From assembly GCA_029945375.1 (NCBI GenBank), contig CM057057.1:5022001-5086000 (forward strand): DNA of 64,000 nucleotides, in the 5' to 3' direction. The position numbers and the translations under genes were made by a program. The DNA comes from Agaricus subrufescens. Its lineage: Eukaryota > Basidiomycota > Agaricomycetes > Agaricales > Agaricaceae. The notes beneath the pieces were generated by a model that did not search any database, was not told the DNA's origin, and saw only the letters and a program-made list of their open reading frames with translations. The number at the start of each line of letters is the position of its first letter. The first letter of the stretch is position 1. Shown in pieces: positions 54,174 to 64,000 of this stretch.

Positions 54174-55010
54174 TATCGACTTGAGTGGGCAGTGAGAGTT
54201 TAAATGTGGAGTAAAACCTTCTTCCAAAGAGTGGGGGCTTTGGACGCGTAGAAATTGCCGTCCAAGCAATACTGATTATATACTGCTGACGTGGATTGGT
54301 CTTGACCTAGTTGTTGAAACTGCTCCGTACAGCATTACGGTGACTTTTTACCATCTAAAGCAATTTATGATGCGTGGAGACACACAATCCCACAAAGTCA
54401 CCCAAAAGTTTCCAAGGTCCGAGGTCACGCAGCTTTCTTTAGAATTCTCGATTTCCTTTTCTCGAACAAAGCAATATCTTCGTAGCCACTGGCAATACAA
54501 AACCCTGACATTTTTGTCACAATTCACAGCCCTCGCTTGCATTTTCTGGCAAGGTAACGCAACGCCGAGTGGCATGATGGTCAATGGGCCACTTTGGCGC
54601 GCTTCGACGTGCCACTGATACGCCTAGACCAGTGTTCCTTCAACGGTTGTCATACATATGCGCGCATCTTATTCGGATCCAAGCGCATACACGCTTGGAT
54701 CATTTATTTGGAAATCATGCAATACAAAATTATGGCCAAGAAAGGATCATTTTGAGCGCAATGGTTTGTGATCGACATCCTGATGACGGACTTTGCGGCA
54801 AAAGGAGTAAGGTCTACGAGAATCAGTGAGCATGATCGGAGATGTTCCTGGTGACATTGTGGTCCAGGCGCTCGTGCGCTCAATTCTGCGCATTCCAAGC
54901 CAGATCATTCGCTGTACAACTGTTTGACGTGTTCCATAAATTTCTCGAATTTCTCTGTTTTGTCGGAATGCTCATTTTTTGAGTGGCATTCAGGCCCGAC
55001 TGAACGATGG
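54174..55010. other. Gene-free stretch with a 10-bp inverted repeat (54677-54702)
   Basis: GATCCAAGCG and CGCTTGGATC are separated by six bases. There are some open frames but none looks coding. It is likely the upstream region of the C2H2 gene. Confidence 0.5.
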
Positions 55011-56250
55011 GTGTCCCTCCTGAAAGCTTAACATTAGCAGGAGTAGAAAGGACGTCCTTTCTCGACTCGACTGTGAGGTATTAATTCGTAGCGTCCCTGG
55101 CGTCCAGTGCCTGTCGACTTTGTTATAAGACTGTATATAATACAACAAGTACACCAGGTGCGTCCGGAAATACCTCTAATAAATAGCAGTCATCGCTCAC
55201 CGGCTATTATCACTCGTTGAAGGGAGCAGTATTTCAGATCACCTATATTAGTAATGTTCCCTGGCATAGTCTTAGTCGTGCTGAGAGTCTGTCGTCCTCC
55301 TCGGTACGTCGGAGCCAAGGTAATTTTCCGAACAATTGCTCTCACTTACTCAATTGATCCGAGTTCTGAAGATGGAGGCCGAGGAAGTCAGAAAAATCGG
55401 GAAGGGCTAAAGAACACTTCTGCGGGCCCAGAAAAAAAGACGTGGAGAGGACGAACGGCTGCATCTCGAAAACTTCGCGGTTGATGTCAAAGTCGCCGAC
55501 CTGCCAGTGGCAAGCTAAGTTAATAATGTGACCTTGCAAGGACACTAAAACCGCTAAGGTCATTCGGTACTATTTAGAGAGAGAAAATAGGCTTACATGA
55601 CGCATGACCGAACAATAAAGGGAGCCAACCAGTCTTGTACCAGCCCCTGAAGCTGAAGGTTGGAAAACACTTGCGTGTGAACTCCATCGGCGTGGTGACA
55701 TTTCATGAAAAAAACATTAATTATTTTACTTGCATGATATACCAAGAGTCTTTCTCGCGACGTCACTCATGCTACAACGCCGTGGCTCAAAGATTAAATA
55801 GATAAACAAGGCACCGAATGTAATTTGATGTAGGAAGGTTTAAGCTCTAAGTATCAAGTCGAAGGCCGCAAATGGGAGCAGACATAAGAATTTCACTCAC
55901 ACTCTCCTTTGACAAGACTTTCATGATGCGCTGAACTTCTCTATGTATTCTTCGCTATCTGCGATATGTTTGGACGGGATCAATGTCGTACACTCTTGTT
56001 CCTCTCCCCGACTTTCGTCTATCGTTGAAAAACAGCAAAGTCATCACTATGGAAATTCCAGCCACCAGTGAAAGGGTAACGGCGAAGGCGGAGGTCTGAA
56101 CAGGGTGCAGTATCACAGGCACGTCTACCGGAGTTGAGGGCAACGAAGATACAACAAGGTATGGGTTAATCAGCCCCACAGTGACAACAACGAACCAGAT
56201 GAATATTCGGCCGTTTCCGAGGCGCAATGCCTCTTCGTTACTCAAAAAGT
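55010..56250. repeat. Diverged duplicate of the block at 59620-61240, left copy
   Basis: Colinear matches include TTTCTCGA.TCGACTGTGAGGT, CAGTGCCTGTCGACTT, AATAAATAGCAGT, TCGTTGAA.GGA.C.GTATTTC, AACCAGTCTTGT.C.AGCCCCTGAA, CGGCGTGG.GAC and GCGCTGAACTTCTC...TATTCTTCGCTATCT. The left copy carries stops and frameshifts in what is coding in the right copy. Confidence 0.8.
55935..56245 (-). pseudogene. Decayed paralogue of the single-pass membrane protein at 60674-61926
   Basis: The transmembrane segment (TSAFAVTLSLVAGISIVMTL) and the following RRKSGRG match the right copy (TAAFAIPLSAVSAIFIVAGL, RRKLAKR). The tail EVQRIMKVLSKESV aligns with EVQRTLSVLSHKSM after a stop at YRR. The upstream luminal region is not preserved as coding sequence. 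Confidence 0.65.
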
Positions 56251-56744
56251 CTATCGGAACAATTGCTAGAGAATACAGAAGGCTTAATACCGAGCCCGAA
56301 TATGGGCGACATGAAAGTGTTTCCGATATTATCCTGCCTCACTGGACATTATTCGCCATCCCACAAAGTCTGTCATACTGCGCAAACGTAAACAACGATA
56401 CCGAGAAACACCAAAAACATGCTTTACGTCCACTTTCCAACGAAGGTTATTAACTGACTCTGAGCTGGGTTGCAAAAACGCAAGTAACGAAACTCAAGGT
56501 AGTTGCTTTCCACTTTTAGAAGTTCCAATCTTCAACAATGGAAATACGGGGTGCGATTCCTCCAACGACATAACCGAAACTTCGGCGATGATCCTTGCTC
56601 CCTGAGTAAGATCTTCAATGTCCTACGGAACGATTTAATAGGCGAAACAGGCTTCCGCTGCTTGCGTGATGGAGCTCCCTTGGTTGGGGTACTCATCAAC
56701 ACTTCTTTACCAGTGAGACTGACATCGGGAGAAGGTTGAGGCCT
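56251..56744. other. Stretch without recognisable gene
   Basis: No coding pattern that I can support; it lies between the decayed duplicate and the 3' end of the PB1/ZZ gene. Confidence 0.3.
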
Positions 56745-59016
56745 TTATTTGAGTTGGGCAGATATATCGCAAATAGAGGGAGGTAAAACCGACAGTATGA
56801 GGTGTGCCTGTTTGGCAGCAGTAGCCGGTCCTGTCGTTTCTGGGCCAAGACATACGGATTCACTGCAATGCTTTACGGAGTTCGATAAGCACAATTCGTC
56901 CCTTCGATTTTGCGGGCTTTCCTCCACTTTTTCTTTATCATATGGTACGAGTATAGACCATGTATCGTTCCGGTTAACACCTTCAGGCGGATTTAACAGA
57001 GAATGCTCTCCTTCTAGCGGGTCGCGAAATAGAGAAGGTGATATCTCATCGAGGCGGGAGATCAATTTGGAATGTGCGACCGGAGTATGCCAGAGACCAG
57101 GTTCATTGGATAAGGACGATGGAGGCACATATCTCCGAACGAACGGGCTACAAGGCTCGAGCGTCGCTGACATCAGCTGATCGTAGTCATTGCCAACTCC
57201 TTCAGGTTGGGTACCTCTTGAGGAGGTAGACTGAAATGAAGTTCTTCGGGGGCGGATGCTTGAAATCAAAATCTCAGGGTGACTCTTGGGATGTAAATCG
57301 ATCGGATGTGCTTCGCATGTATCACAGGGAATGAAGTCCGGACAGTCTGGATGCATGCACTTTTATTGTACCCCATGGATACGCCCGGCGCAGACTATCG
57401 AAGAAAGTCAAGCTCTACGTTTCATATAAAGTGCTTCGCCCGACGACTCACTGTTACATGACGCATCGTGCATTGATAGATTATCAGAGCGCTGTCGTTC
57501 CTGGACAATGATGGGTCAGTCCATGTGCCTGCGAAGGGTAAGAGAACCTTACAATAAGCTCTTCAGGACGTCTGAGCCGAGCAAATCCGTGGCCCGAATG
57601 TTGAACCTCCGTTGTGCTACGATAATTCAAGTGTCATGGGTTCCCAGTATATAAGTCACCTGAGATAAGTTGAGGAAGAATCAAAGTCTAGACAGTTCAA
57701 ACATTTCTGAACACATTAGCTAGGCTTTATAGAATGAACAATAAATATTCACATAACGGTTCCCTTCAATGCGTGAATAGCATAGATCACATATAACATG
57801 GTGAGTAGCAAATTTTACGGCTGTCTGATGTGTATTGTTTTACGAATCTCTCAGAGTCGGACACCTCTGCGTCTTGTGGACGATGACAAGGCCCGGTTCT
57901 GCGACTCCAAGAAAGACGTGGTGAGGATTGTGGCTGCCTTTACTCCCGGAAAAACCGCAATTGTTGCATAGATCATAATCTATCGTGCTGTGGTACTTGT
58001 CAACGTTTGAGCATCGTGCTTGGCAGTGTGGTTGTGCAGTAAATCCGGGAGTCACATGTGGTGGCACCAAACTTCGCCTCCATTGATGGGTTCTCATACT
58101 TCCAGGGCAGAAAAAAGAGGTCTTTCCAGAGCAATCCATGCACTAGGGTTAGAATACGAATGAGCTTTTATCACTGGACCAAATGTTGACTTAGTGACAA
58201 CCTCGACAGCTTGACAGTAATCACAAATGATCCACGATTTTCGGTTACCAAGACCACAGACGGAACACAATGGGAGGTTTAGCGGTAGACTAAAAGTGTC
58301 ACTGTTGTGGATTTTCGAAGAAAGAGCAGGAGAAGGAAACGGAAGAATCGGCGGCTGTGATATATTTGACTTGCTTCCGAAATTCGTAGCAAGCATAACG
58401 TCTAAATTGTATCTAAAATCGGCGATGAGCCTTTCAACATCCTCTTTCGCAGATTGCATATAATAACGTGCCTTCTGCACACCATCTATCATGCTGTCGG
58501 GTTTCGCAGTGTTCATAGTGGAAGATGGTGGTGATGTGACATTAGGGGGCAGAATTGGGCGTGGTCCTGAGAGTCCACCCTGTGCGTATGATAGGGGGCG
58601 GGGAGTCCCTGCCGGGGGAGCTTGAGGAATATCGGGAGATTTATAAACAGTTTCGTCATAGACGGTGAATGTCAAAAGAGCATTGGGCCACATCCGTTCG
58701 CGATACGGTTTTATACTCTCATCATAATCATGCTGAGAGCGGACTTTTTTTCCTATGAGAATAGGTCCTCCTTCTGATACGTTTGGTGAGAATAGGAGTG
58801 CAGAGAGATAGAGGCTACGGCCTATAGGAAGATGTGATGCAGCTGTAGAGCTAGAGTTAAAGCGTTTGGCATTCGTGCTGGGAGCAAGAGACATACACGA
58901 CTGCACAGTTGCTCAAAAGTGGGGAACTCGTCAGTGGGTAGTGAGAATCCACGAGTCTTCCCCTCATGCGCCGCCTTGACCGTAAACACACCCACGCCTC
59001 TGTTTGTCGTAGACAA
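56745..59016 (-). pseudogene. PB1- and ZZ-domain gene (NBR1-like architecture) with an in-frame stop in the second ZZ
   Basis: PB1 plus ZZ fingers is the layout of NBR1/p62-type selective-autophagy receptors; function here is inferred. The PB1-like N-terminus is VFTVKAAHEGKTRGFSLP, FPTFEQLCS, an intron, and YLSALLFSPN. A Pro/Ser linker follows, then CSVCGLGNRKSWIICDYC and a ZZ-like region (DYDLCNNCG, HNPHHVFLGVAEPG). Later exons read TTEVQHSGHGFARLRRPEEL and ERQRSDNLSMHDASCN, then a GT-AG intron to ICAGRIHGVQ-stop-KCMHPDCPDF and CDTCEAHP. The TAA is at 57363-57365, where the ZZ pattern expects a residue before Lys-Cys. The junction near 58094-58139 did not close in phase. No FW domain is seen after the second ZZ. 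Confidence 0.6.
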
Positions 59017-59619
59017 GGTAAGAAGCGGAGTTCGGATTGTTCAAGTGGGACAGGGGCAGTAACGGACCTGTGACAAACTGGTCACCTCTGCACGGCGCTG
59101 AGTCCTGACCGCAGTGATAGAGGAGAGGATGTGCAAATAATCAAGCCAGACCATGGCCGTCGAGCCACCAGATTCAAAGTATGTCTACCAGTCAGTATAC
59201 CTAGACTTCGGTACATATAGCACAGACTTGTTCGAGATGCGTTATTGTGTCCATGCTATATTTTTGATATTGACGCTACTAAGCCTGCGACCCCAGCAAT
59301 CGTGGTACGCGATTTCGAAGGGATACTTTTGAGTCCAGTGGTTAGTCGTTGATACTCCGACGACACAAAGTCCCGAAAGGGGATATGACAGAAGGAATAA
59401 GATCCGTGAGGATCATAGTACATTGTCTGAGGCGTGCCTGGTTCAAGCATTGTGGCCCAAGCGTTTCCCGGTCCACCTCTTTCTACATTCTCAGGAATCA
59501 GATGCTTCTTCTGCACAGCCCATTATCCATCGGTTCCACGATATCCTCGAGTATCTCCGACTTGTCAAATTAATTATTTTTAGAAGTGGCAAATGGACCC
59601 CTTCGAAGCCTGCCCCGTC
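59017..59619. other. Upstream region of the PB1/ZZ gene; unassigned ORF on minus strand 59256-59516
   Basis: The 86-codon minus-strand frame (KKHLIPENVERGGPGNAWA) has no recognisable motif and no supported exons around it. I do not call it a gene. Confidence 0.3.
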
Positions 59620-61240
59620 AAGAAGGGTAAAAGTTCATCCTTTCTCGAATCGACTGTGAGGTCTTTGTATCCCTGGCGTCTCAATCCTGCAATTCAGACT
59701 CAACCTCCCATACAGTTTCCAGTGCCTGTCGACTTGGCTCGAATTCTAATCAAGCAAGTAAGTATACCAGGCGCATCCGAAAAGATCTGCAATAAATAGC
59801 AGTGCAGAGCATGACGACCGATTACTCACCCACTAAAGTTACTCGTTGAAAGGAACGGTATTTCGGGTCGCTTATATTAGCACTGGTCTTAGGTACAGCC
59901 TCAGGCGTGCCGAAACCCCGTCGTCTTCTTTGGTAAATCGGGGTCAAAGCGACCTCAACAGTTTCCCTGGTTTCTTCAGCCATCTCGAGTTCTAATGATA
60001 GACCTTGGAGAGGTCGAGAAGGCCGTGAAGGGGGTGAAGAACACTTCTGCGGGCTTGGAAAGGAGGATACGGGGAGGGGGAACGACTGGACCTCGGAAAT
60101 TTCGCTCTTGATGTCAAAATTACTGACCTGCCAGTGGCAAGCTAGGTTGAGAATTCGATCTTGTAAAGACATTCAAGTCTCTGAGGTCACCTGGTACGAC
60201 TCAGGGCGAGATAGTACGGGCTCAAAAGACGGGACAATAGAGGAAGATAACCAGTCTTGTGCTAGCCCCTGAAAGTTGGAGCCGCCCACTCTTCCCAACT
60301 GTGTCGGCGTGGCGACGCCCCTATAGAGGGAAACCACCAGTAATTTCACTTATTGTCAGAGCATTCTCCGTGATGTCGCCAACGCTACAATGTTCTGACC
60401 CAGCTGACCTAAGGACGAAGACGCTAAACAAAACATCGAATGGAATGAGGGTGGATAAGTTGATGATTTGAAATGCCACCTCGAGGGCCACTAGCGACAA
60501 TGGGCATGTAATTTTTAGTGCTAATTCAGTATCCATAAGGCGGGGTAATACAATGGGGAGAGGCAGCATAGGAGAGATGGTAATAAAGAAGGACTAGCTC
60601 CCCTTCAAGCAGCGGTTGATATATGAAACGCAACGTTGGCCTCTATCATCGACACGGCGCTTTTAGTAGGAAGTCAGGACAATGAGTGGGTGGTTTCAGA
60701 TGAGTGCAAGCGAACATGCACGGGTGACATCCGTGTGGGAAGAAGATCGGATGGAATGGCAGGGACCGCTTGTATGTGGTCGTCCGATGGAAGCTTGGTT
60801 CCCGCAGCAGTGTATTGATCCGTCAAAGACTTTCCTCTGGTGACAATGGGCTCTTCGTCATGATGATATCCCAAACCGTCATCAAAAATAGTGCTGGAAG
60901 AAGAATAGCTGTCTATGGGGGCGAAAGGAGTGTGAGTGACCATTCTAGGCTCGGGCCTTGGGAAGAGAACAGGTGAAGGTTCTGAGACATCGTAGTACTC
61001 GCTCATACTCTTATGTGACAAGACACTCAGAGTGCGCTGAACTTCTCCGTATTCTTCGCTATCTCCGACGCGTTTGGACAAGATTAGTGTTCTAAGCTCC
61101 CGTCTCTTGGCCAACTTTCGTCTATTGTTGAGGAATAATAAACCAGCCACGATGAAAATTGCGGACACAGCTGAAAGCGGAATAGCGAAGGCAGCAGTCG
61201 GGACGGGGCGGCGTGACACGGGTACAGCGGCAGAGGTTGA
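59620..61240. repeat. Duplicated block, right copy
   Basis: Counterpart of 55010-56250. It contains the unknown gene at 59822-60569 and the 3' half of the membrane-protein gene, both in better condition than in the left copy. Confidence 0.8.
59822..60569 (-). CDS. Unrecognised protein, hydrophobic N-terminus
   Basis: The possible start MLPLPIVLPRLMDTELALK is followed by a hydrophobic segment (PLSLVALEVAFQIINL). A GT/AG-compatible region then leads to GVATPTQLGRVGGSNF, AQDWLSSSIVPSFEPVL and, in the last block, RILNLACHWQVSNFDIK and a Ser/Pro-rich tail ending FQRVTLVGE. Exon borders are not certain. The same blocks exist in decayed form at about 55214-55880, so the gene is part of the duplicated block. 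No family recognised; membrane association is a guess from hydrophobicity. Confidence 0.4.
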
Positions 61241-61926
61241 GGGCGAAAAAAGTGCCGCGATGCGTGGGGAAGTCATCCTGGAAGCGACAGGAGCAACAAA
61301 CCCAGATATACCGTTGGGCTTAGAGCTCGAGGGGTGTTCGGCAATTTCAAAAGCATTACTTAATGATCTCAATAGCTTCGTCGTTGGTGTTCCAGTGTTA
61401 TCATCCTCGTCAGACGAGGCTAATAGAATGATTTATCAAGCAACATTTATACTCGAGGATGTTGATAACTTACAACCAAGCCCAAAAATGGGTGTCATGA
61501 AGGCATTCCCAGAATTATCCTGTACCACCAAGCGATATTTACCCTCTCGCAGAGTCTCTGAGGTAGTTCTGTGCAAAAGTAAGTCGAGAAGAATGACAGG
61601 GAAATCTAATGATTCACGTACATTCCAACCAAATACTCGTCATCCAGTTCTTGTTCTTGAAGCCAAGGAACAAACCAACAGGCTGAGCCTTCTTGTTCAT
61701 CACCGCTCCTAACCTCCGAAGCTAGCTCCCTCAGCACTCGACATAGCCTGAAACTCGGAGATTCCAAAGGCATGCCTGACGTCCATTCTCCAATGGCGTT
61801 GTCTCCAAGTTGGTAAACAATCCCTTCTGTTGGAGACAACCAAACCATGTCGGGAGACTCAGCAGTTCCCCGATGAATAGCATAACATATCAAAACAAAT
61901 CTCAATGCTGTCCGCCGCAATCCCAT
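60674..61926 (-). CDS. Signal-peptide, single-pass membrane protein of unknown function
   Basis: Exons 61622-61926, 61477-61568 and 60674-61419 (introns of 53 and 57 nt) give 380 residues with closed phases. The N-terminal signal is MGLRRTALRFVLICYAIHRG; the ectodomain of about 180 residues begins MVWLSPTEGIVYQLGDNAI and includes YRLVVQDNSGNAF, a beta-rich cell-surface style sequence. A Ser/Pro/Thr-rich stalk precedes one membrane segment (TAAFAIPLSAVSAIFIVAGL), then RRKLAKRRE (cytoplasmic basic stop-transfer) and a Ser/Pro/acidic tail. The topology suggests a type I plasma-membrane protein. A decayed paralogue lies at 55935-56245. Confidence 0.75.
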
Positions 61927-62088
61927 CGTGTGTAAACGCAGCCAGTGCGCTAGGTAAGTCCGAGAATAAAGAGTGTGGTAGTGGAGTCACGACCAGCGTA
62001 AGGGGTGTACAAGGGCAAGGAAGGAGTGGTTTTCATGATGTGCAGAGAAACATCGCAAGCAAGACCAGGACGGGCCACATTCGAATAT

Positions 62089-62554
62089 TTAGTCAGCGGG
62101 AGTAGAAGCCATGGAATCAATCTCCATCTTTTCAGAGGCAGAATCTGCAGTTGACGCTTGTAGTGGTTGCTTTGAGAACCTTTCTAATTGAGCCCTGGAA
62201 TATCAAAGCTCTCAGAACTGCAGTCGCCGTAATAAACAAGCGTTACCTCTTCCGATCTCTCAAGGTCTGTAGCATGTGAATGACTTCATCTTGGTCAGTG
62301 ATTAAGAGCTCGCCACCGGGAAGATTAGCCACGAGGTCCTTTGCTTGGGCAAGTGCGCCCTTGAACTCGTTTGTCTATAGCTCAGTCAATCACCATGGGA
62401 GTTGGAGGATGTGGTCTCGACGAACCGCCTGGAGAAGAGCGAGCTTTGCAGCGGGGGTTGTTGTGCCGTCTGGCTGGTGTGTGAGCTGGAGGACGGCGAC
62501 GAGCTTGGAAAGCAGGGCGTCGTAGAGAGCGACGGGCAGCGGATTCTGGGCCAT
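62089..62554 (-). CDS. Mediator complex subunit 9-like protein
   Basis: Med9 is a small subunit of the Mediator middle module that links activators to RNA polymerase II. Exons 62426-62554, 62247-62374 and 62089-62194 (introns of 51 and 52 nt) give 120 residues, a normal size. Helical blocks are LYDALLSKLVAVLQLT, ALLQATNEFKGALAQAKDLV, LPGGELLITDQDEVIHML and QTLRDRKRAQLERFSKQPL, ending in a Ser/Asp-rich tail. The start at MAQNPLPVAL fits the family; an upstream in-frame ATG at 62659 would add a Thr-rich leader. Assignment is from the overall pattern, not from a unique motif. Confidence 0.6.
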
Positions 62555-62890
62555 CGTCGTCGTCGTCGTTGTCGCCGTCGCTTCTCCAGCAGACCCCTCA
62601 ATTCTCGGTGTCACGTGATCGCCCACCGCCGGCGAGCTTGAGCCCAACGCGTCCATCATGGCAGATATGTTTGGAAAATGCAGCAGAGGAGGAGCACTCG
62701 ACTCAGCTCTCCAACCCTGAACCAGCCTATATATTTACCGTCATGATTCATTCTCACGTTTTGGCACAAGTGATGGGGACCCAATTCAATGGGTCCTGTC
62801 TGATACCATCTTCAGAAACCAATGCGTTATATATAACAGTGCTACAGAACGATATATACAGATGGAACTAGAACAAACAGATAACAAATT

Positions 62891-64000
62891 TCACAATGCT
62901 TGCCCCGCGGCGCCAGCACCCAGGTCGTACACTCGAGAAACTTCTATGTCTCCTCGCCTCAGTTCCTCTTCCTGGCTCAGATCCCTTTGAGTGGCAGCCA
63001 CTGTTTCATCCAGAAGTACAAGTAACTCCCGGAGATTCTGCAGCTTGTGTATTCCAGACACGATCCGAGAATCTCTAGAAGCCAGTCCAGGAGCAAGCCT
63101 ATACCCAGGCCTTGGTGACAATCCCCGTGATCCCGGAACTGGAGAATCGGTCATACAAGGGGACAAGAAAGGGCCTGATGGTGGCGCAGGAGACACAACA
63201 ATATCAGGAATAGGAATATTAGAGGGCTTAGTAACTGTTGGCCGAAAATACCAAGAAGAAAGCCAGGCATCGTAAATGTCAGTGTCAGAATGTCGGAACG
63301 ACAGAGACGGTGAAGGAATGACGATCTCTGCAACATGCCTATGTGCCCAAGGCTTCGCATTCCAACCACTGGAAGGCCGAGCACCAGCAGCAAGATCCAA
63401 ACTACTCAGCAGTGGACTCTCCAAAACATTTCGTGGTCGCAAAGCAGGATCAGCAAAGGGATCAGCATCCAGACTGTGACGCCTCTGCATTGTTGGCGAT
63501 GGCATTCGATTTGAAACAAGAGCTGGGGAATCAATCACCGGAGACATGGGAACGAGGTCAGAGCATGGTTGCCTGCAAGCGCAAAATTTGCGTCGGCCAG
63601 TCCTTCCAGTATCTTCAAAGGGATCACTGAGATGAGCACGCGTTGGTTTCTCCAGATCCAAAAAACGATCCCGTCCAGTCAAATCCAAAGAATCTTCAAA
63701 ACCTAACGAATTGAGAATATCTCCATGTTCAGAAGGCGAATAAAAGGATTCCCGCTGGTATAAAAACGGATCTAGCGTATCAATCATGGTGAGCTTAAGA
63801 GAAACATCTCGCTAACGTCACCACTTACCGATGCTTTGGAGCGGGTTCGAGGACGACAAAGGCGTATTGAGCGAAAAGGACGGAGTTGAAGATGGAGATG
63901 ATGCCACATCCTCGCATGTTGGGTACCTGGTACGATTCACTCGACCTCGATTGCCGTCGTTATTTCCAAAATCAGGCACAGAATGAAGCGGCAACAATGG
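62891..64000 (-). CDS. Unrecognised Ser/Pro-rich protein, 5' part beyond the window
   Basis: The last exon (62891-63771) joins in phase to an upstream exon (63829-64000 and beyond) through a 57-nt intron (GTAAGT...GCTAG), reading SSSNPLQSI-DPFLYQRESF across the junction. It is rich in Ser, Pro and Asp, with repeated DPF motifs (SDPFED, ADPFADP), a CACRQPC cysteine cluster and a C-terminal helical region (GIHKLQNLRELLVLLDETV). DPF-type motifs can bind clathrin adaptor proteins, but no domain confirms this. The start codon lies outside the window. Confidence 0.6.

Noticed and set aside
54340..54618. 92-codon plus-strand ORF upstream of the C2H2 gene
   Set aside because: No motif, no splice context, and it is overlapped by an opposite-strand ORF of similar length; likely chance.

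Overview
This looks like a genomic window from a filamentous basidiomycete, most likely an Agaricomycete. The genes are packed with short introns of about 46-63 nt with GT-AG ends. The gene set includes a GH10 xylanase with a fungal CBM1, and the mobile elements (KDZ, Plavaka-type CACTA, Copia, Ty3/Gypsy) are those typical of mushroom-forming fungi. I cannot name the species. All family assignments come from reading motifs; no database search was possible.

Layout. About 1-43.2 kb is a nested transposon graveyard. It holds pieces of Copia elements (1-1168, 3441-3672, 14668-15689, 15747-16850, 19995-21430) and three poly(A)-tailed elements that share a 3' end and carry only a zinc-knuckle ORF1-like gene and no reverse transcriptase (1169-3440, 12875-14667, 17440-18681). 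It also holds a decayed multi-copy hypothetical gene (7078-9974), a Plavaka-type transposase fragment (10797-12870), a second decayed repeat gene (18690-19681), solo LTR-like repeats (16860-19994 interrupted, 22681-23310, 23756-24468), a 120-bp palindrome (23312-23431), a KDZ transposase pseudogene (37040-40319), a foldback/MITE-like element (41335-41966) and a retroposon with a perfect 10-bp target duplication (42037-42830). The best preserved element is a 9.3-kb Ty3/Gypsy element (27502-36814) with 197-bp LTRs and a CTTTG target duplication. Its Gag-Pol is one frame without frameshifts, broken only by stop codons. Many breaks in this region look like C-to-T (often CGA-to-TGA) changes, as expected from methylation decay or a RIP-like process.

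From 43.2 kb the sequence becomes a dense chromosomal gene neighbourhood. In order it holds a 16-exon GH10 xylanase with 7-nt and 2-nt micro-exons (+), a BCP1-family protein (-) and proline dehydrogenase PUT1 (+) sharing a 115-bp divergent promoter, a predicted pseudokinase (-) and a three-finger C2H2 protein (-). These are followed by a PB1/ZZ-domain gene broken by one stop (-), flanked by two diverged copies of a duplicated block, a signal-peptide single-pass membrane protein (-), a Mediator subunit 9-like protein (-), and a 5'-incomplete gene running off the right edge (-).

The chromosomal genes do not form one pathway. They cover secreted hemicellulose breakdown (GH10), ribosome-associated or export chaperoning (BCP1), mitochondrial proline catabolism (PUT1), transcription (C2H2, Med9-like) and possible selective-autophagy-type PB1/ZZ architecture. 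Most exon models below were checked for reading phase across every junction; those that could not be closed are flagged.
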